DNA of 38,230 bases from DAOUBA01 sp034432855 (GCA_034432855.1 DAOUBA010000083.1:1-38230), one strand, 5' to 3'; positions 23,763-30,640 are shown, numbered from the stretch's first letter. The notes: generated from the letters alone by a model not told the origin. A program made the numbers and translations.

Positions 23763-24956
23763 TCATTGGACGAGCCTGGCGAATCGTGCGCCGAATTCTT
23801 CTCCGTGCCGCAGGTCCTCCTCCGTTGGTCCACCGGCAAAGGTGAACGATTCCGTCAGTTCCCACTTGAGCGTTTCGACGAGGCGCTCGAACTCGCGCTG
23901 TGCTCCGCCGCTCCAGCCGTAACTGCCGAAGTAGGCGACCTTTTTGTTGCGGATGTGTTTTTGAGCTGCCATATCCAATGCGTGGCGCATAAAGGGGAAG
24001 AGCGAACCTTCGTAGGTCGGTGCACCGACGATGACCCCGCGTTGCATCCACAGCGCCGGCAGGATGTAACTGACGTGGGTACGGGCAACGTCAAAGACAG
24101 CCAGCGGCACGCCTTCCCGTGAGACGCCCTGCGCCACCGCGTTCATCATCTTTTCGGTGTTGCCATACATCGAGGCGTAGAGCAGCGTGACGCCCGGCTC
24201 GGCCGGCCCGATGGCGTACCCGGCCCACTTGCGGTACAGTTCCACGATGCGCGCGGGGTTCTTGCGCCAGATGAGGCCGTGTGAAGGCGCGATGACTGCG
24301 ACCGGCACGTCGGCGAGTTTTTCGAGCGCCTGCAAGACCGGCCGGCTGAAGACGGCGACGATGTTGACATAGTAGCGCAGCGCCTCGCGTTCGTAAAAGA
24401 CGGGATCGCTGCACTCGTCATCAAAGATCGCCCCGCGCAATGCACCGTACCCGCCGAAACCATCGCACGAGAACAGAACACGCGTGTTCTCCTCGTAGGT
24501 CATCATCGTCTCCGGCCAGTGGACGAAAGGAGTGTAGACGAAGCGCAATGTGTGTTGGCCCAGCGAGAGCGTCTCGCCATCGCGGACGACGCGCACACCC
24601 TCGCCGATCCCGTAGAACGCTTGGAGCATCTGCGCGGCCTTTTCGCTGCACAGAATCGTGGCCTGCGGGGCCACCCGGCGCAGGAGGTGCAATACGCCGG
24701 TATGGTCCGGCTCCATGTGGTTGACGATGACATAGTCGAGGCTGGAAATGTCCGTCAACTGGTCAATCTGGGCAAAGAACTCGTCGGTCTTGAACGCCTT
24801 GGCCAGGTCCACGATGGCGGTCTTTTCGTCGCGGATCAGGTAGGCGTTGTACGAGACGCCTTCCTGGGTGATGGGCCAGAGGCCCTCGAACAGGTCGGTC
24901 GTGCGGTCATTGACGCCGATCCAGTAGATGTTGGGGGTAATTTCGATGGGGGGCAT
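23763..24956 (-). CDS. fprA: Flavodiiron protein (FprA/A-type), O2 or NO reductase
   Basis: A-type flavodiiron protein, 397 aa. The N-terminal metallo-beta-lactamase-like domain carries the diiron motif HMEPDHTG (His80, Glu82, Asp84, His85), with further ligands expected in FVHWPETMM, FSCDGFGG and APSHGLIWR. The C-terminal flavodoxin domain has the FMN loop LYASMYGNTEKM and GAPTYEG. It reduces O2 to water (or NO to N2O) with electrons from rubredoxin. It directly follows a rubredoxin-like gene by 9 bp; its AGGAGG lies in the end of that gene, about 12 bases before the ATG, a rather long spacing. It is the last gene of the oxidative-stress island. Confidence 0.95.
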   Translation of the reverse strand: MPPIEITPNIYWIGVNDRTTDLFEGLWPITQEGVSYNAYLIRDEKTAIVDLAKAFKTDEFFAQIDQLTDISSLDYVIVNHMEPDHTGVLHLLRRVAPQATILCSEKAAQMLQAFYGIGEGVRVVRDGETLSLGQHTLRFVYTPFVHWPETMMTYEENTRVLFSCDGFGGYGALRGAIFDDECSDPVFYEREALRYYVNIVAVFSRPVLQALEKLADVPVAVIAPSHGLIWRKNPARIVELYRKWAGYAIGPAEPGVTLLYASMYGNTEKMMNAVAQGVSREGVPLAVFDVARTHVSYILPALWMQRGVIVGAPTYEGSLFPFMRHALDMAAQKHIRNKKVAYFGSYGWSGGAQREFERLVETLKWELTESFTFAGGPTEEDLRHGEEFGARFARLVQ

Positions 24957-24965
24957 GGGGACGGA

Positions 24966-25148
24966 TCACCTCCTCGGTTGCATCAACTGCGGATCGGGGT
25001 TCTGCTCACCGCCGCATTCCGGCGTGTAGCAGGTGACGTTGTTGAAGGCGCATTTTTGCTTGCAACCGGGACATTGTTCGGGCGGCGTCACCGCTTGCAG
25101 CATGTATCCGCACTCGGAACATTGCCACCAACTCTTTTGCTCTTCCAT
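24966..25148 (-). CDS. Rubredoxin-like zinc-ribbon protein, seven cysteines
   Basis: Small rubredoxin-like protein, 60 aa. WQCSECGYMLQ and QCPGCKQKC give two CxxC knuckles (Cys10/13 and 26/29), as in the rubredoxin domain of rubrerythrin, but the loop between is short. It then carries Cys33, Cys40 and Cys45 (CAFNNVTCYTPEC), which ordinary rubredoxins lack. It may be an electron carrier for the flavodiiron protein 9 bp downstream, or a metal-binding accessory; whether it holds Fe or Zn is unknown. The ATG at 25148 has GGAGGTGAG upstream. Confidence 0.85.
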   Translation of the reverse strand: MEEQKSWWQCSECGYMLQAVTPPEQCPGCKQKCAFNNVTCYTPECGGEQNPDPQLMQPRR

Positions 25149-25211
25149 CGCTCACCTCCATCTCATTCCTTTCTTCCCGATTACGGGGTAGACCTCCCCA
25201 AGCCTCCCACA

Positions 25212-25328
25212 GGCATTAACGTAGCGCCGGGCTGTCCGCCGCCGGGGGCGCCAACTGAAGGCTGGGAGCCCAAAGACTTTACGGCGCTACGAGCGGCCAG
25301 ACTATGCCGCCATCGCCAAGTTAACGCC
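25212..25328. repeat. Nested inverted-repeat element in the 25149-25482 gap
   Basis: Outer arms GGCATTAAC (25212-25220) and GTTAACGCC (25320-25328) match at eight of nine positions; inside them CGTAGCGCC (25220-25228) and GGCGCTACG (25283-25291) match perfectly. The layout is that of a small MITE-like or structured intergenic element. The gap between the ferritin-like and rubredoxin-like genes (334 bp) holds no gene; the rest is the two hairpins at 25349-25387 and 25395-25413. Confidence 0.55.
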
Positions 25329-25348
25329 TATACCCATCCCCACTCTGG

Positions 25349-25387
25349 CCCTCTCCTTCCCCCCGCAACGGGGAGGGAAGGAGAGGG
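25349..25387. repeat. Long GC-rich hairpin (dispersed-repeat type)
   Basis: A perfect 13-bp inverted repeat, CCCTCTCCTTCCC with GGGAAGGAGAGGG, encloses CCC/GGG that can extend the stem past one bulged A. Polypurine-polypyrimidine hairpins of this look are common dispersed repeats in Chloroflexota. A second hairpin, GCCGCCG/CGGCGGC (25395-25413), follows at once. Either could weaken transcription into the rubredoxin-like and flavodiiron genes. Confidence 0.7.
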
Positions 25388-25482
25388 ACTACGCGCCGCC
25401 GTGAACCGGCGGCATTGGGCGCTTCCTGCACCGGAGCCCTCCAGCACCGGCTTTTTGGGCCGGGGGCGGTCAAATCAGGGGA

Positions 25483-25950
25483 TCACAACATTGCCGCCAG
25501 CCGACGCACGTGCTTTTTCTCCTCGCGGATGATGCCCGTGACCTTCTCGCGGTCGGCGTCGCTCACCATCTCGCGCAGGTCGTAGAAGAACAGCAGCGTA
25601 TCCTTCTCGAAGCCGAGCGCCGCACGGAGCGCCGTCTGCTTGTCCTGCGCTTCACGGGCCAGCGCCAGCGCCTTGTCGGGCCCGGCGAAGAGCGCGTGAT
25701 CGAGCGCCGCCTGGAGATAGACCTGATACTGATCGTATTCCTCGGCAGGGAGCGCAGGTGCGGGTTTCAGCCTGCCCAGCATCCCCTCGAATATCCGGTA
25801 GTGCCCCTGTTCCTGCACCGCCAGGTCCTCGAACAGCGTCTTGACTTCGGGGTCGGCGCTCCTTTCGGCTGCGGCGTGGTAGAACACCTCGCCGTTCTTT
25901 TCGATCTCCATTGCCATCTCGACGGCTTCGGTTGCGGTGAAAAGTGCCAT
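25483..25950 (-). CDS. Ferritin-like (rubrerythrin diiron-domain) protein
   Basis: Four-helix diiron protein without a rubredoxin domain, 155 aa. Ligand pattern: Glu in AMEIEKNGEVFYHAAA, Glu and His in DLAVQEQGHYRIFEGML, Glu in ALGFEKDTLLFFYDL and Glu and His in IREEKKHVRRLA. An intermediate loop of about 50 residues precedes the second helix pair. It starts 18 bp after the encapsulin stop with AAGGAG upstream of its ATG, so it is cotranscribed with the shell, but its C-terminus (RRLAAML) has no loading-peptide match. It may act outside the shell, or load by another route. Confidence 0.85.
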   Translation of the reverse strand: MALFTATEAVEMAMEIEKNGEVFYHAAAERSADPEVKTLFEDLAVQEQGHYRIFEGMLGRLKPAPALPAEEYDQYQVYLQAALDHALFAGPDKALALAREAQDKQTALRAALGFEKDTLLFFYDLREMVSDADREKVTGIIREEKKHVRRLAAML

Positions 25951-25968
25951 TCTCTGTCTCCTTGAACT

Positions 25969-26817
25969 CTACTCGATTACACAGATTGCCCCAGGTTGCT
26001 TGACGCGCAACACCAGACTTTCGAGCACACGGAAGCGGTGGTCCATCCCTTCTGGCCCGACGTAGGCGGTGATCATATCCTGGGCGACGGCCAGATCAAT
26101 CAGATGCGTTCCTTTGGCGACCAGGAGTGCTTGCTTGGGCGCCAGCGCCGGGGATTGGAAGATACCGCCTTCGGCGATCTCCTCCACCAGTTCGATCTCC
26201 AACTCGCCCGAGTTCTTGTAGACGCGCTGTAAGAGGCCGTACGACGCCAGGCTGACGACCAGCGCATAGGGCGGGTAAAAGCCGGCCTCGGCGAGCGCCT
26301 GGGCAGCCGTTGCGACGTCGTTCAGTGCGGTGCCGGAGGTCTTCCAATCGCCGATGGCGACCGTCTGACGTCCCTCCACATTCAAGAGGCCGGGGTAGCC
26401 GTGCTCCGGGTGGCCCTTGAAGATCAACTCGTCCTCGGCGCGGGCAACGAATGTGGCTGCTGCTGCAGCCGGCCCCAGGTCCAGCCCTCCGAACTGCCGG
26501 GCGGTCTCGAGATCGCGCCAGGCCAGCATAAAGTCCTTGTGGATCAGCGGCACGGGGACGAACCTGCGGCCGGTAATGCGCACGGCGTCGCACTCTTCCA
26601 TACCGCATGTGCAGCCGGACTCGTCGTGCAGACACGCTTCGCTTCCGCCGACGGTGTCCAGTGCCACCACCTGCGTCCCGATGCCCAACGGCTCGGTCAG
26701 ACCGATGAACCGACGGCCCACCAGAATCTGGCGGGCAACCGAGACCACCACATCATCTATTTGTTGCCACTCCCCTGCTGTTAGAGGAGCATCCTCACGC
26801 ATCAAATAATCTCCCAT
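25969..26817 (-). CDS. encA: Family 1 encapsulin shell protein, EncA-like, with a Cys-rich insertion
   Basis: HK97-fold nanocompartment shell protein (linocin M18/encapsulin family), 282 aa. The N-terminal arm (EDAPLTAGEWQQIDD, then VGRRFIGLTEPLGIGTQVV), PLIHKDFMLAWRDLE, AEDELIFKG, the A-domain and the ending FRVLESLVLRVKQPGAICV run parallel to the Myxococcus EncA sequence as I recall it. Between about residues 55 and 85, where EncA has its E-loop, this protein has Cys62, Cys69, Cys71 and Cys76 (EACLHDESGCTCGMEEC), a C-x6-C-x-C-x4-C set that I do not know from EncA. It lies between two ferritin-like genes, the upstream one carrying the loading peptide. ATG at 26817; its ribosome-binding sequence is part of a tandem repeat. 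Confidence 0.93.
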   Translation of the reverse strand: MGDYLMREDAPLTAGEWQQIDDVVVSVARQILVGRRFIGLTEPLGIGTQVVALDTVGGSEACLHDESGCTCGMEECDAVRITGRRFVPVPLIHKDFMLAWRDLETARQFGGLDLGPAAAAATFVARAEDELIFKGHPEHGYPGLLNVEGRQTVAIGDWKTSGTALNDVATAAQALAEAGFYPPYALVVSLASYGLLQRVYKNSGELEIELVEEIAEGGIFQSPALAPKQALLVAKGTHLIDLAVAQDMITAYVGPEGMDHRFRVLESLVLRVKQPGAICVIE

Positions 26818-26845
26818 CTTCCTGCCTCCTGCTTCCTGCCTCCTG
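26818..26845. repeat. 14-bp tandem repeat (four heptads) holding the encapsulin ribosome-binding site
   Basis: Two perfect copies of CTTCCTGCCTCCTG (26818-26831 and 26832-26845), each two heptads. On the mRNA strand this gives CAGGAGGCAGGAAG twice directly before the ATG, so there are repeated AGGAGG and AGGAAG sequences. They fill almost the whole 30-bp junction between the cargo and shell genes. Confidence 0.85.
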
Positions 26846-26847
26846 CC

Positions 26848-27747
26848 TCATTCCTCCATCAGACTGCCGACGGTAAAGGTCCCTGCGCCGGGTCTCTTGA
26901 CCTCGTCCAGCAGATCGCTAAAGAGTTCGTCATGGTAGACCTCGTGCTCGCGAATGCGGGTGAGCAACTCGCGTAGGTCGGGGTCTTCGATCTCGGTGAT
27001 CTGGCGGGTGTAATCCTCCGTCACGGCCCGCTCGGCGGCGATATCGGCCTGGAGCATCTCTTCCGGTGTCCCTTCGAGCGCCAATCCGGTGTGCTCCATG
27101 AGCGGGTGACCTTTGGCCTCGGCGACCTCTTCGGCCAGCCAGCCCATATGTTGCATCTCGTTGATCGCCTGCATCTCCAACTCGCGGCCCACTTCGCAGT
27201 TGGGCATCACAAAACTGTGATACAGGTATTGGAGGATCACACTGTACTCGTGCTGCACACCGCTTTGCAGGTTCTTGAGCACATGAGGCGGGGCTCCTGT
27301 CCCCTTACGCGCTTCCAGCGGCCCGGTTGCTTCTGCCTCCGCCAGTTTCTCGGCCAGTTTGGCAAAATCGCCCCGGTGGGCCTCTTCGTCGCTGAGGATC
27401 CGTCGCAGCAGCCGTTTGATCTTGGGATCGTCAATCACGGCGATATGGGCCTTGTACTGAGCAATGGCCCGCTCCTCGGCCTGCACATCGTGGCCCATCC
27501 ACTCGCCGGGGCCGTTGCCCTCCAGGTCAACAAAGCCGCGCGTCATATCCGGTTTGCCGCCCAGTTCGACGATGGCCTCGCCCAGCCAGTCGAAGTGGCG
27601 CATCTCGTCGCGGGCGATGGCTTCGATCTCGCAGGCCTCCTCGCCCTCGCCGATAGCGTAGGCATGTTGCAGATATTGGATAATGGCGGCATGCTCGTCG
27701 CGCATATCCGCCTGAAGCATCTCGATCACTTTGTAGGTATCGCTCAT
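26848..27747 (-). CDS. Encapsulated tandem ferritin-like cargo protein
   Basis: Two ferritin-like diiron domains in one chain, 299 aa. Domain 1 (about 1-140) has MRDEHAAIIQYLQHAY, AIARDEMRHFDWL, AEERAIAQYKAHI and SDEEAHRGDF; domain 2 (about 155-275) repeats it with VQHEYSVILQYLYHSF, AINEMQHMGWL, AAERAVTEDYTRQI and REHEVYHDELF. A short Pro/Gly linker ends in TFTVGSLMEE (290-299), which matches the LTVGSL-type cargo-loading peptide of family 1 encapsulins. The next gene is the shell, so this is very probably its cargo and an iron-oxidising or peroxide-consuming enzyme. The ATG at 27747 has GGAGGAG upstream. Single-domain cargo is the usual case; a fused pair is less common. Confidence 0.92.
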   Translation of the reverse strand: MSDTYKVIEMLQADMRDEHAAIIQYLQHAYAIGEGEEACEIEAIARDEMRHFDWLGEAIVELGGKPDMTRGFVDLEGNGPGEWMGHDVQAEERAIAQYKAHIAVIDDPKIKRLLRRILSDEEAHRGDFAKLAEKLAEAEATGPLEARKGTGAPPHVLKNLQSGVQHEYSVILQYLYHSFVMPNCEVGRELEMQAINEMQHMGWLAEEVAEAKGHPLMEHTGLALEGTPEEMLQADIAAERAVTEDYTRQITEIEDPDLRELLTRIREHEVYHDELFSDLLDEVKRPGAGTFTVGSLMEE

Positions 27748-27808
27748 TTGGCTCCTCCTGGTAAGCGAGTGATTGGTGATTAGCGACCGGTAAGTGGGCG
27801 GTCATAAT

Positions 27809-27871
27809 CCCAATCACTAATCCCCAATCACTAATCCCCAATCACTAATCACTTACGCCTCACGTTTCACT
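27809..27871. repeat. Nine-unit heptanucleotide tandem repeat
   Basis: CCCAATCACTAATC occurs three times without change (27809-27850), followed in the same seven-base register by ACTTACG, CCTCACG and TTTCACT. To its left (27767-27782) lies AGCGAGTGATTGGTGATTAG, roughly the reverse complement, so a stem is possible. The block sits between the superoxide reductase and the cargo genes. The run of 14-base units is three copies of two heptads. Confidence 0.88.
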
Positions 27872-27880
27872 TGCCAATCC

Positions 27881-28273
27881 TCACCCAACCTGGATCTCCT
27901 TACTACTCTCCCACAGCCCGTGGATGTTACAATAGGCCAGGGCGTGCAGGGTGCCGGGCTTGTTGATCTTCATCGCCGCGCTCACGGCGTGGTGGGTGTA
28001 GACCGGTCCTTGATTGGCGCCCTGCACCGATTCACCATGCGCGTTGAACTCGAAATGCCCCACGTCGTAGGTGAACCGGTCCCCCTCCGGGTGGAAATAG
28101 AGCGTGATCCAGCGGATGTGATGCTCGGTCGTGTTGGGGTGGGCAATCTCTTTGCCGATGCTCACCTTCACCTCGAACACCTCGTCCGCCTGCACCCGAT
28201 CGGGGCACTCGATGACCGGTACATGCTTCTCGGCCTTCCAATCGGCCTCCTGGATTCTTTCTCCGAGTTTCAT
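27881..28273 (-). CDS. Superoxide reductase (neelaredoxin, class II)
   Basis: Reduces superoxide to hydrogen peroxide without making O2, 130 aa. The centre II iron ligands are all visible: His17 (after Glu15-Lys16, the EKHVP motif), His45 and His51 (HPNTTEHHIRW), Cys115 and His118 (CNIHGLWE). The N-terminal desulforedoxin domain of class I is absent, so electrons should come directly from rubredoxin. ATG at 28273 has GGGGG upstream. Placed between rubrerythrin and the encapsulin cargo, its peroxide product can be used by either neighbour. Confidence 0.94.
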   Translation of the reverse strand: MKLGERIQEADWKAEKHVPVIECPDRVQADEVFEVKVSIGKEIAHPNTTEHHIRWITLYFHPEGDRFTYDVGHFEFNAHGESVQGANQGPVYTHHAVSAAMKINKPGTLHALAYCNIHGLWESSKEIQVG

Positions 28274-28288
28274 CTTTCCCCCCTATAC

Positions 28289-28337
28289 CTTACGTTTTAC
28301 TCCTTACGTTTTACGCTTTACGCCTTACGTTTTACGC
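28289..28337. repeat. Seven-unit heptanucleotide tandem repeat
   Basis: CTTACGT, TTTACTC, CTTACGT, TTTACGC, TTTACGC, CTTACGT and TTTACGC follow each other without a gap. They occupy the junction between rubrerythrin (stop at 28350) and superoxide reductase (start at 28273). The unit has the same core TACG/CACG as the repeats at 11981 and 13807. Confidence 0.88.
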
Positions 28338-28349
28338 TACGCCTTCGTG

Positions 28350-28853
28350 TCAAAACCCAACAAACTTTTCCCTCACCGCCCCACAGAGTGGGCAACGGTC
28401 GGGCGCGTCGCCTTCCACCGTCCAGCCGCACACGCTGCAGATATGCACGGTCCCTACTTGCGCGTCCTTGCCGGCGAGTACGGCCTGTCGCGCCTGCTCG
28501 TACATACCGGCGTGCACCCGCTCCGCTTCGAGCGCCCACTTCTCCGCACGGGTAGCGGCCTTTTCCTCCTGTAACTCGCTGACCGCGATGAAGGCCGGGT
28601 ACATTTCCTCGACCTCATAGGTCTCCCCGCCGATGGCTGCCTGCAGGTTATCGGCTGTCCCGCCGAGGTTGCCGAGCGCTTTAAAATGATTGGTGGCGTG
28701 CACCTGTTCGGCAAAGGCAATTGCACGGAAGAGACGGGCGACATTGGTCATGCCCTCTTGTTCGGCTTTGTCGGCAAAGATCAGGTACTTCATGTGAGCC
28801 TGGCTCTCACCGGCAAAGGCCGCTTCCAGATTAGATTTTGTCATCTTATGCAT
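28350..28853 (-). CDS. rbr: Rubrerythrin
   Basis: Peroxide-reducing diiron/rubredoxin protein, 167 aa. The ferritin-like domain has LEAAFAGESQAHMKYLIFA, IAFAEQVHATNHF, EEMYPAFIAVSELQEE and ALEAERVHAGMYEQA; the C-terminal rubredoxin domain has ICSVCGWTV and CPLCGAVREKFVGF. All expected iron ligands are present and the length is slightly shorter than classical rubrerythrin. ATG at 28853 has AAGGAGG at eight bases; a second in-frame ATG lies three codons on. A 63-bp gap separates it from the rubredoxin reductase upstream, with no clear PerR box of its own. Confidence 0.95.
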   Translation of the reverse strand: MHKMTKSNLEAAFAGESQAHMKYLIFADKAEQEGMTNVARLFRAIAFAEQVHATNHFKALGNLGGTADNLQAAIGGETYEVEEMYPAFIAVSELQEEKAATRAEKWALEAERVHAGMYEQARQAVLAGKDAQVGTVHICSVCGWTVEGDAPDRCPLCGAVREKFVGF

Positions 28854-28916
28854 GGGTATACCTCCTTACTGAAAATGTTAAGGGTTTTCTGAGCTCCTCA
28901 CTCTCTTTACCTTCGA

Positions 28917-30122
28917 CTATAACAGGGATTGCAGATCAAAGCTCTCATCCAACAGTCTATCTACAGGCGAAACGTCCACCTCCTTCCCGATGAGTTGCGC
29001 AACCGGACGTGCACGCTCTGAATCGTTGAGCAGGATTGCGCCCACGATGCGTCCTTCGCGCAGGACGAACTTGCGATAGCGCCGGGTTGCCGTATCGGCG
29101 TGCCGCAACACGGTGTACTCCTCCCCCTCGGCCAGCGCCTCGCCCAGCGTAGTCACCTCCGCCCCGGCGACCTTGAGCGTGGTGGAAGGGATACTACCGG
29201 CATAGAGTGCACTTCCCGGCGCGACCATATTGGCCGCCGCAACCCGCGCTTGCTCGATGGCGGGGGGGATGATGCCATAGACCCGACCCTCGAACTCGGC
29301 CACATCGCCGGCAGCATAGACATCCGGTGCGCTCGTCTGCAGGTGTTCGTCCACCACTACGCCGCGATTCACCCCGAGTCCTGCCGCTCGTGCCAACTCG
29401 ACCTCGCTGCGCATGCCGGTCGAAAAGAGTACCAACTCGCCGGCGAGGATCGTGCCTCCTTTCAGACGGATGCACTCGGCGCACGGCGTACCCAAAATGG
29501 CCTCCGTCGTCGCGCCGGTCACCACCTCGATCCCCTGCGCTTCCAGCAACGCCTGGAGCACCTGTGCCCCCTCGGCATCCAACTGTCGCGGCAGGAGGTA
29601 AGGGAAGAATTCGACCACCGTCACCTTGAGGCCCGCCGTAGCGAGCGCCCGCGCCGTCTCCAACCCCAGCAACCCGCCGCCGATGACCAGAGCGGTTGAG
29701 ACCTTTTGCGCGTATGCCTTGATCGCCAGCGCGTCGTCCAGCGTGCGCAGGGTAAAGACGCCTTCCCTGTCGTTCCCTTCGCATTCGGGGACGAAGGCCC
29801 GTCCCCCCGTGGCAAGCAGTAGCCGATCGTACGGCACGCGCGTTCCATCCGCAAGGGTGACCGAGTGCGCGGCCGGGTCGAGTGCGACAACCTCGATGCC
29901 GAGGTGCAAATGAATACCCCGTTCGGCGTACCACTCCGCCGGGCGATAGAATACCGCCTCCTGCTCGATCTGCCCGGCGATCAGTTCCCATAATTGCGGG
30001 CGGCGATAATAAGGATAAGGCTCCCGCCCAAAGATGTGCGTCTCGCCGTTCGGGTCGGCCTGGACAAGCGCCTGCGCCGCTGTCACGCCGGCGACGCCGT
30101 TACCGACGATGACGTATCTCAT
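28917..30122 (-). CDS. NAD(P)H:rubredoxin oxidoreductase
   Basis: FAD-dependent pyridine nucleotide-disulfide-fold reductase, 401 aa. FAD site: YVIVGNGVAGVTAAQALV; NAD(P) site: LVIGGGLLGLETARALA; second FAD motif: VYAAGDVAEF. The C-terminal region (about 310-400) matches the rubredoxin-reductase/NirB-like domain. The ATG at 30122 overlaps the stop of a true rubredoxin gene (TGATG), which makes rubredoxin its clear partner. It would supply electrons to rubrerythrin, superoxide reductase and flavodiiron protein. The frame extends to 30176 but that stretch is the rubredoxin gene in another frame. Confidence 0.93.
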   Translation of the reverse strand: MRYVIVGNGVAGVTAAQALVQADPNGETHIFGREPYPYYRRPQLWELIAGQIEQEAVFYRPAEWYAERGIHLHLGIEVVALDPAAHSVTLADGTRVPYDRLLLATGGRAFVPECEGNDREGVFTLRTLDDALAIKAYAQKVSTALVIGGGLLGLETARALATAGLKVTVVEFFPYLLPRQLDAEGAQVLQALLEAQGIEVVTGATTEAILGTPCAECIRLKGGTILAGELVLFSTGMRSEVELARAAGLGVNRGVVVDEHLQTSAPDVYAAGDVAEFEGRVYGIIPPAIEQARVAAANMVAPGSALYAGSIPSTTLKVAGAEVTTLGEALAEGEEYTVLRHADTATRRYRKFVLREGRIVGAILLNDSERARPVAQLIGKEVDVSPVDRLLDESFDLQSLL

Positions 30123-30283
30123 CAACCCTGCTTCTCGAACATATCCTTCGTCGCCCCACAGTCCGGGCAGACCCAATCATCGGGCAACTCCTCGAAGGGC
30201 GTGCCGGGGGCCACGCCATGTTCGGGATCACCTACCGCCGGATCGTAAATATAACCGCAGACCATACACTCCCACTTGTCCAT
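30122..30283 (-). CDS. Rubredoxin (53 aa)
   Basis: Small Fe(Cys)4 electron carrier. Translation begins MDKWECMVCGYIYDP, continues through GVAPGTPFEELPDDW and ends with VCPDCGATKDMFEKQ; the two CxxC pairs and aromatic residues are those of classical rubredoxin. Length is normal. The ATG at 30283 has AGGAGCC upstream; the stop overlaps the reductase start. It follows the Rieske gene by 15 bp. Because it is short it is easy to overlook. Confidence 0.96.
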   Translation of the reverse strand: MDKWECMVCGYIYDPAVGDPEHGVAPGTPFEELPDDWVCPDCGATKDMFEKQG

Positions 30284-30298
30284 TGATGGCTCCTTATG

Positions 30299-30640
30299 CT
30301 AGATATAGTCGGCCTTTTGGCCAAGCGCGACGAGAACGTCCCACTTTTCGACCTTGACCTGGTGGACGGGCAAGGGCAGGGTAGGCGGATACTTGGTCGG
30401 TTGGGCGATGACCTCCCCGGTCTCCAGATCGAATTTGGCAGAGTGACACGGACAGGTAATGGTTTTGCCTGTGAGTGTAGCCCTGGCGAGCGAACATTGC
30501 CGGTGGGGACAGGATTCGTCTATGGCATAGATCGTCCCGTCCACATTGATCAGCAGCACTTGCTGCCCTCCGACCCAGACCGACTTGCGTTGTCCGGGCC
30601 CGATCTCCGACAGCGTGGCAACCTTGATGAAATCTCCCAT
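30299..30640 (-). CDS. Rieske-type [2Fe-2S] ferredoxin
   Basis: Small soluble Rieske protein, 113 aa. Cluster motifs CPHRQCSL (Cys and His) and CPCHSAKFDLETG (Cys and His) are in a standard spacing, with the conserved FD-GE after them. There is no signal peptide or oxygenase subunit nearby, so it is a soluble electron carrier. Placed first after perR and 15 bp before rubredoxin, it may pass electrons between ferredoxin- and rubredoxin-linked reactions, but this is inference. ATG at 30640 has AGGAGGG upstream. Confidence 0.92.
   Translation of the reverse strand: MGDFIKVATLSEIGPGQRKSVWVGGQQVLLINVDGTIYAIDESCPHRQCSLARATLTGKTITCPCHSAKFDLETGEVIAQPTKYPPTLPLPVHQVKVEKWDVLVALGQKADYI

Noticed and set aside
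23763..24956. Flavodiiron gene as a general metallo-beta-lactamase
   Set aside because: The HMEPDHTG diiron motif and the C-terminal FMN domain make it a flavodiiron protein.
27809..27871. CRISPR-like array
   Set aside because: The repeats are seven-base tandems with no spacers and no cas genes are present.
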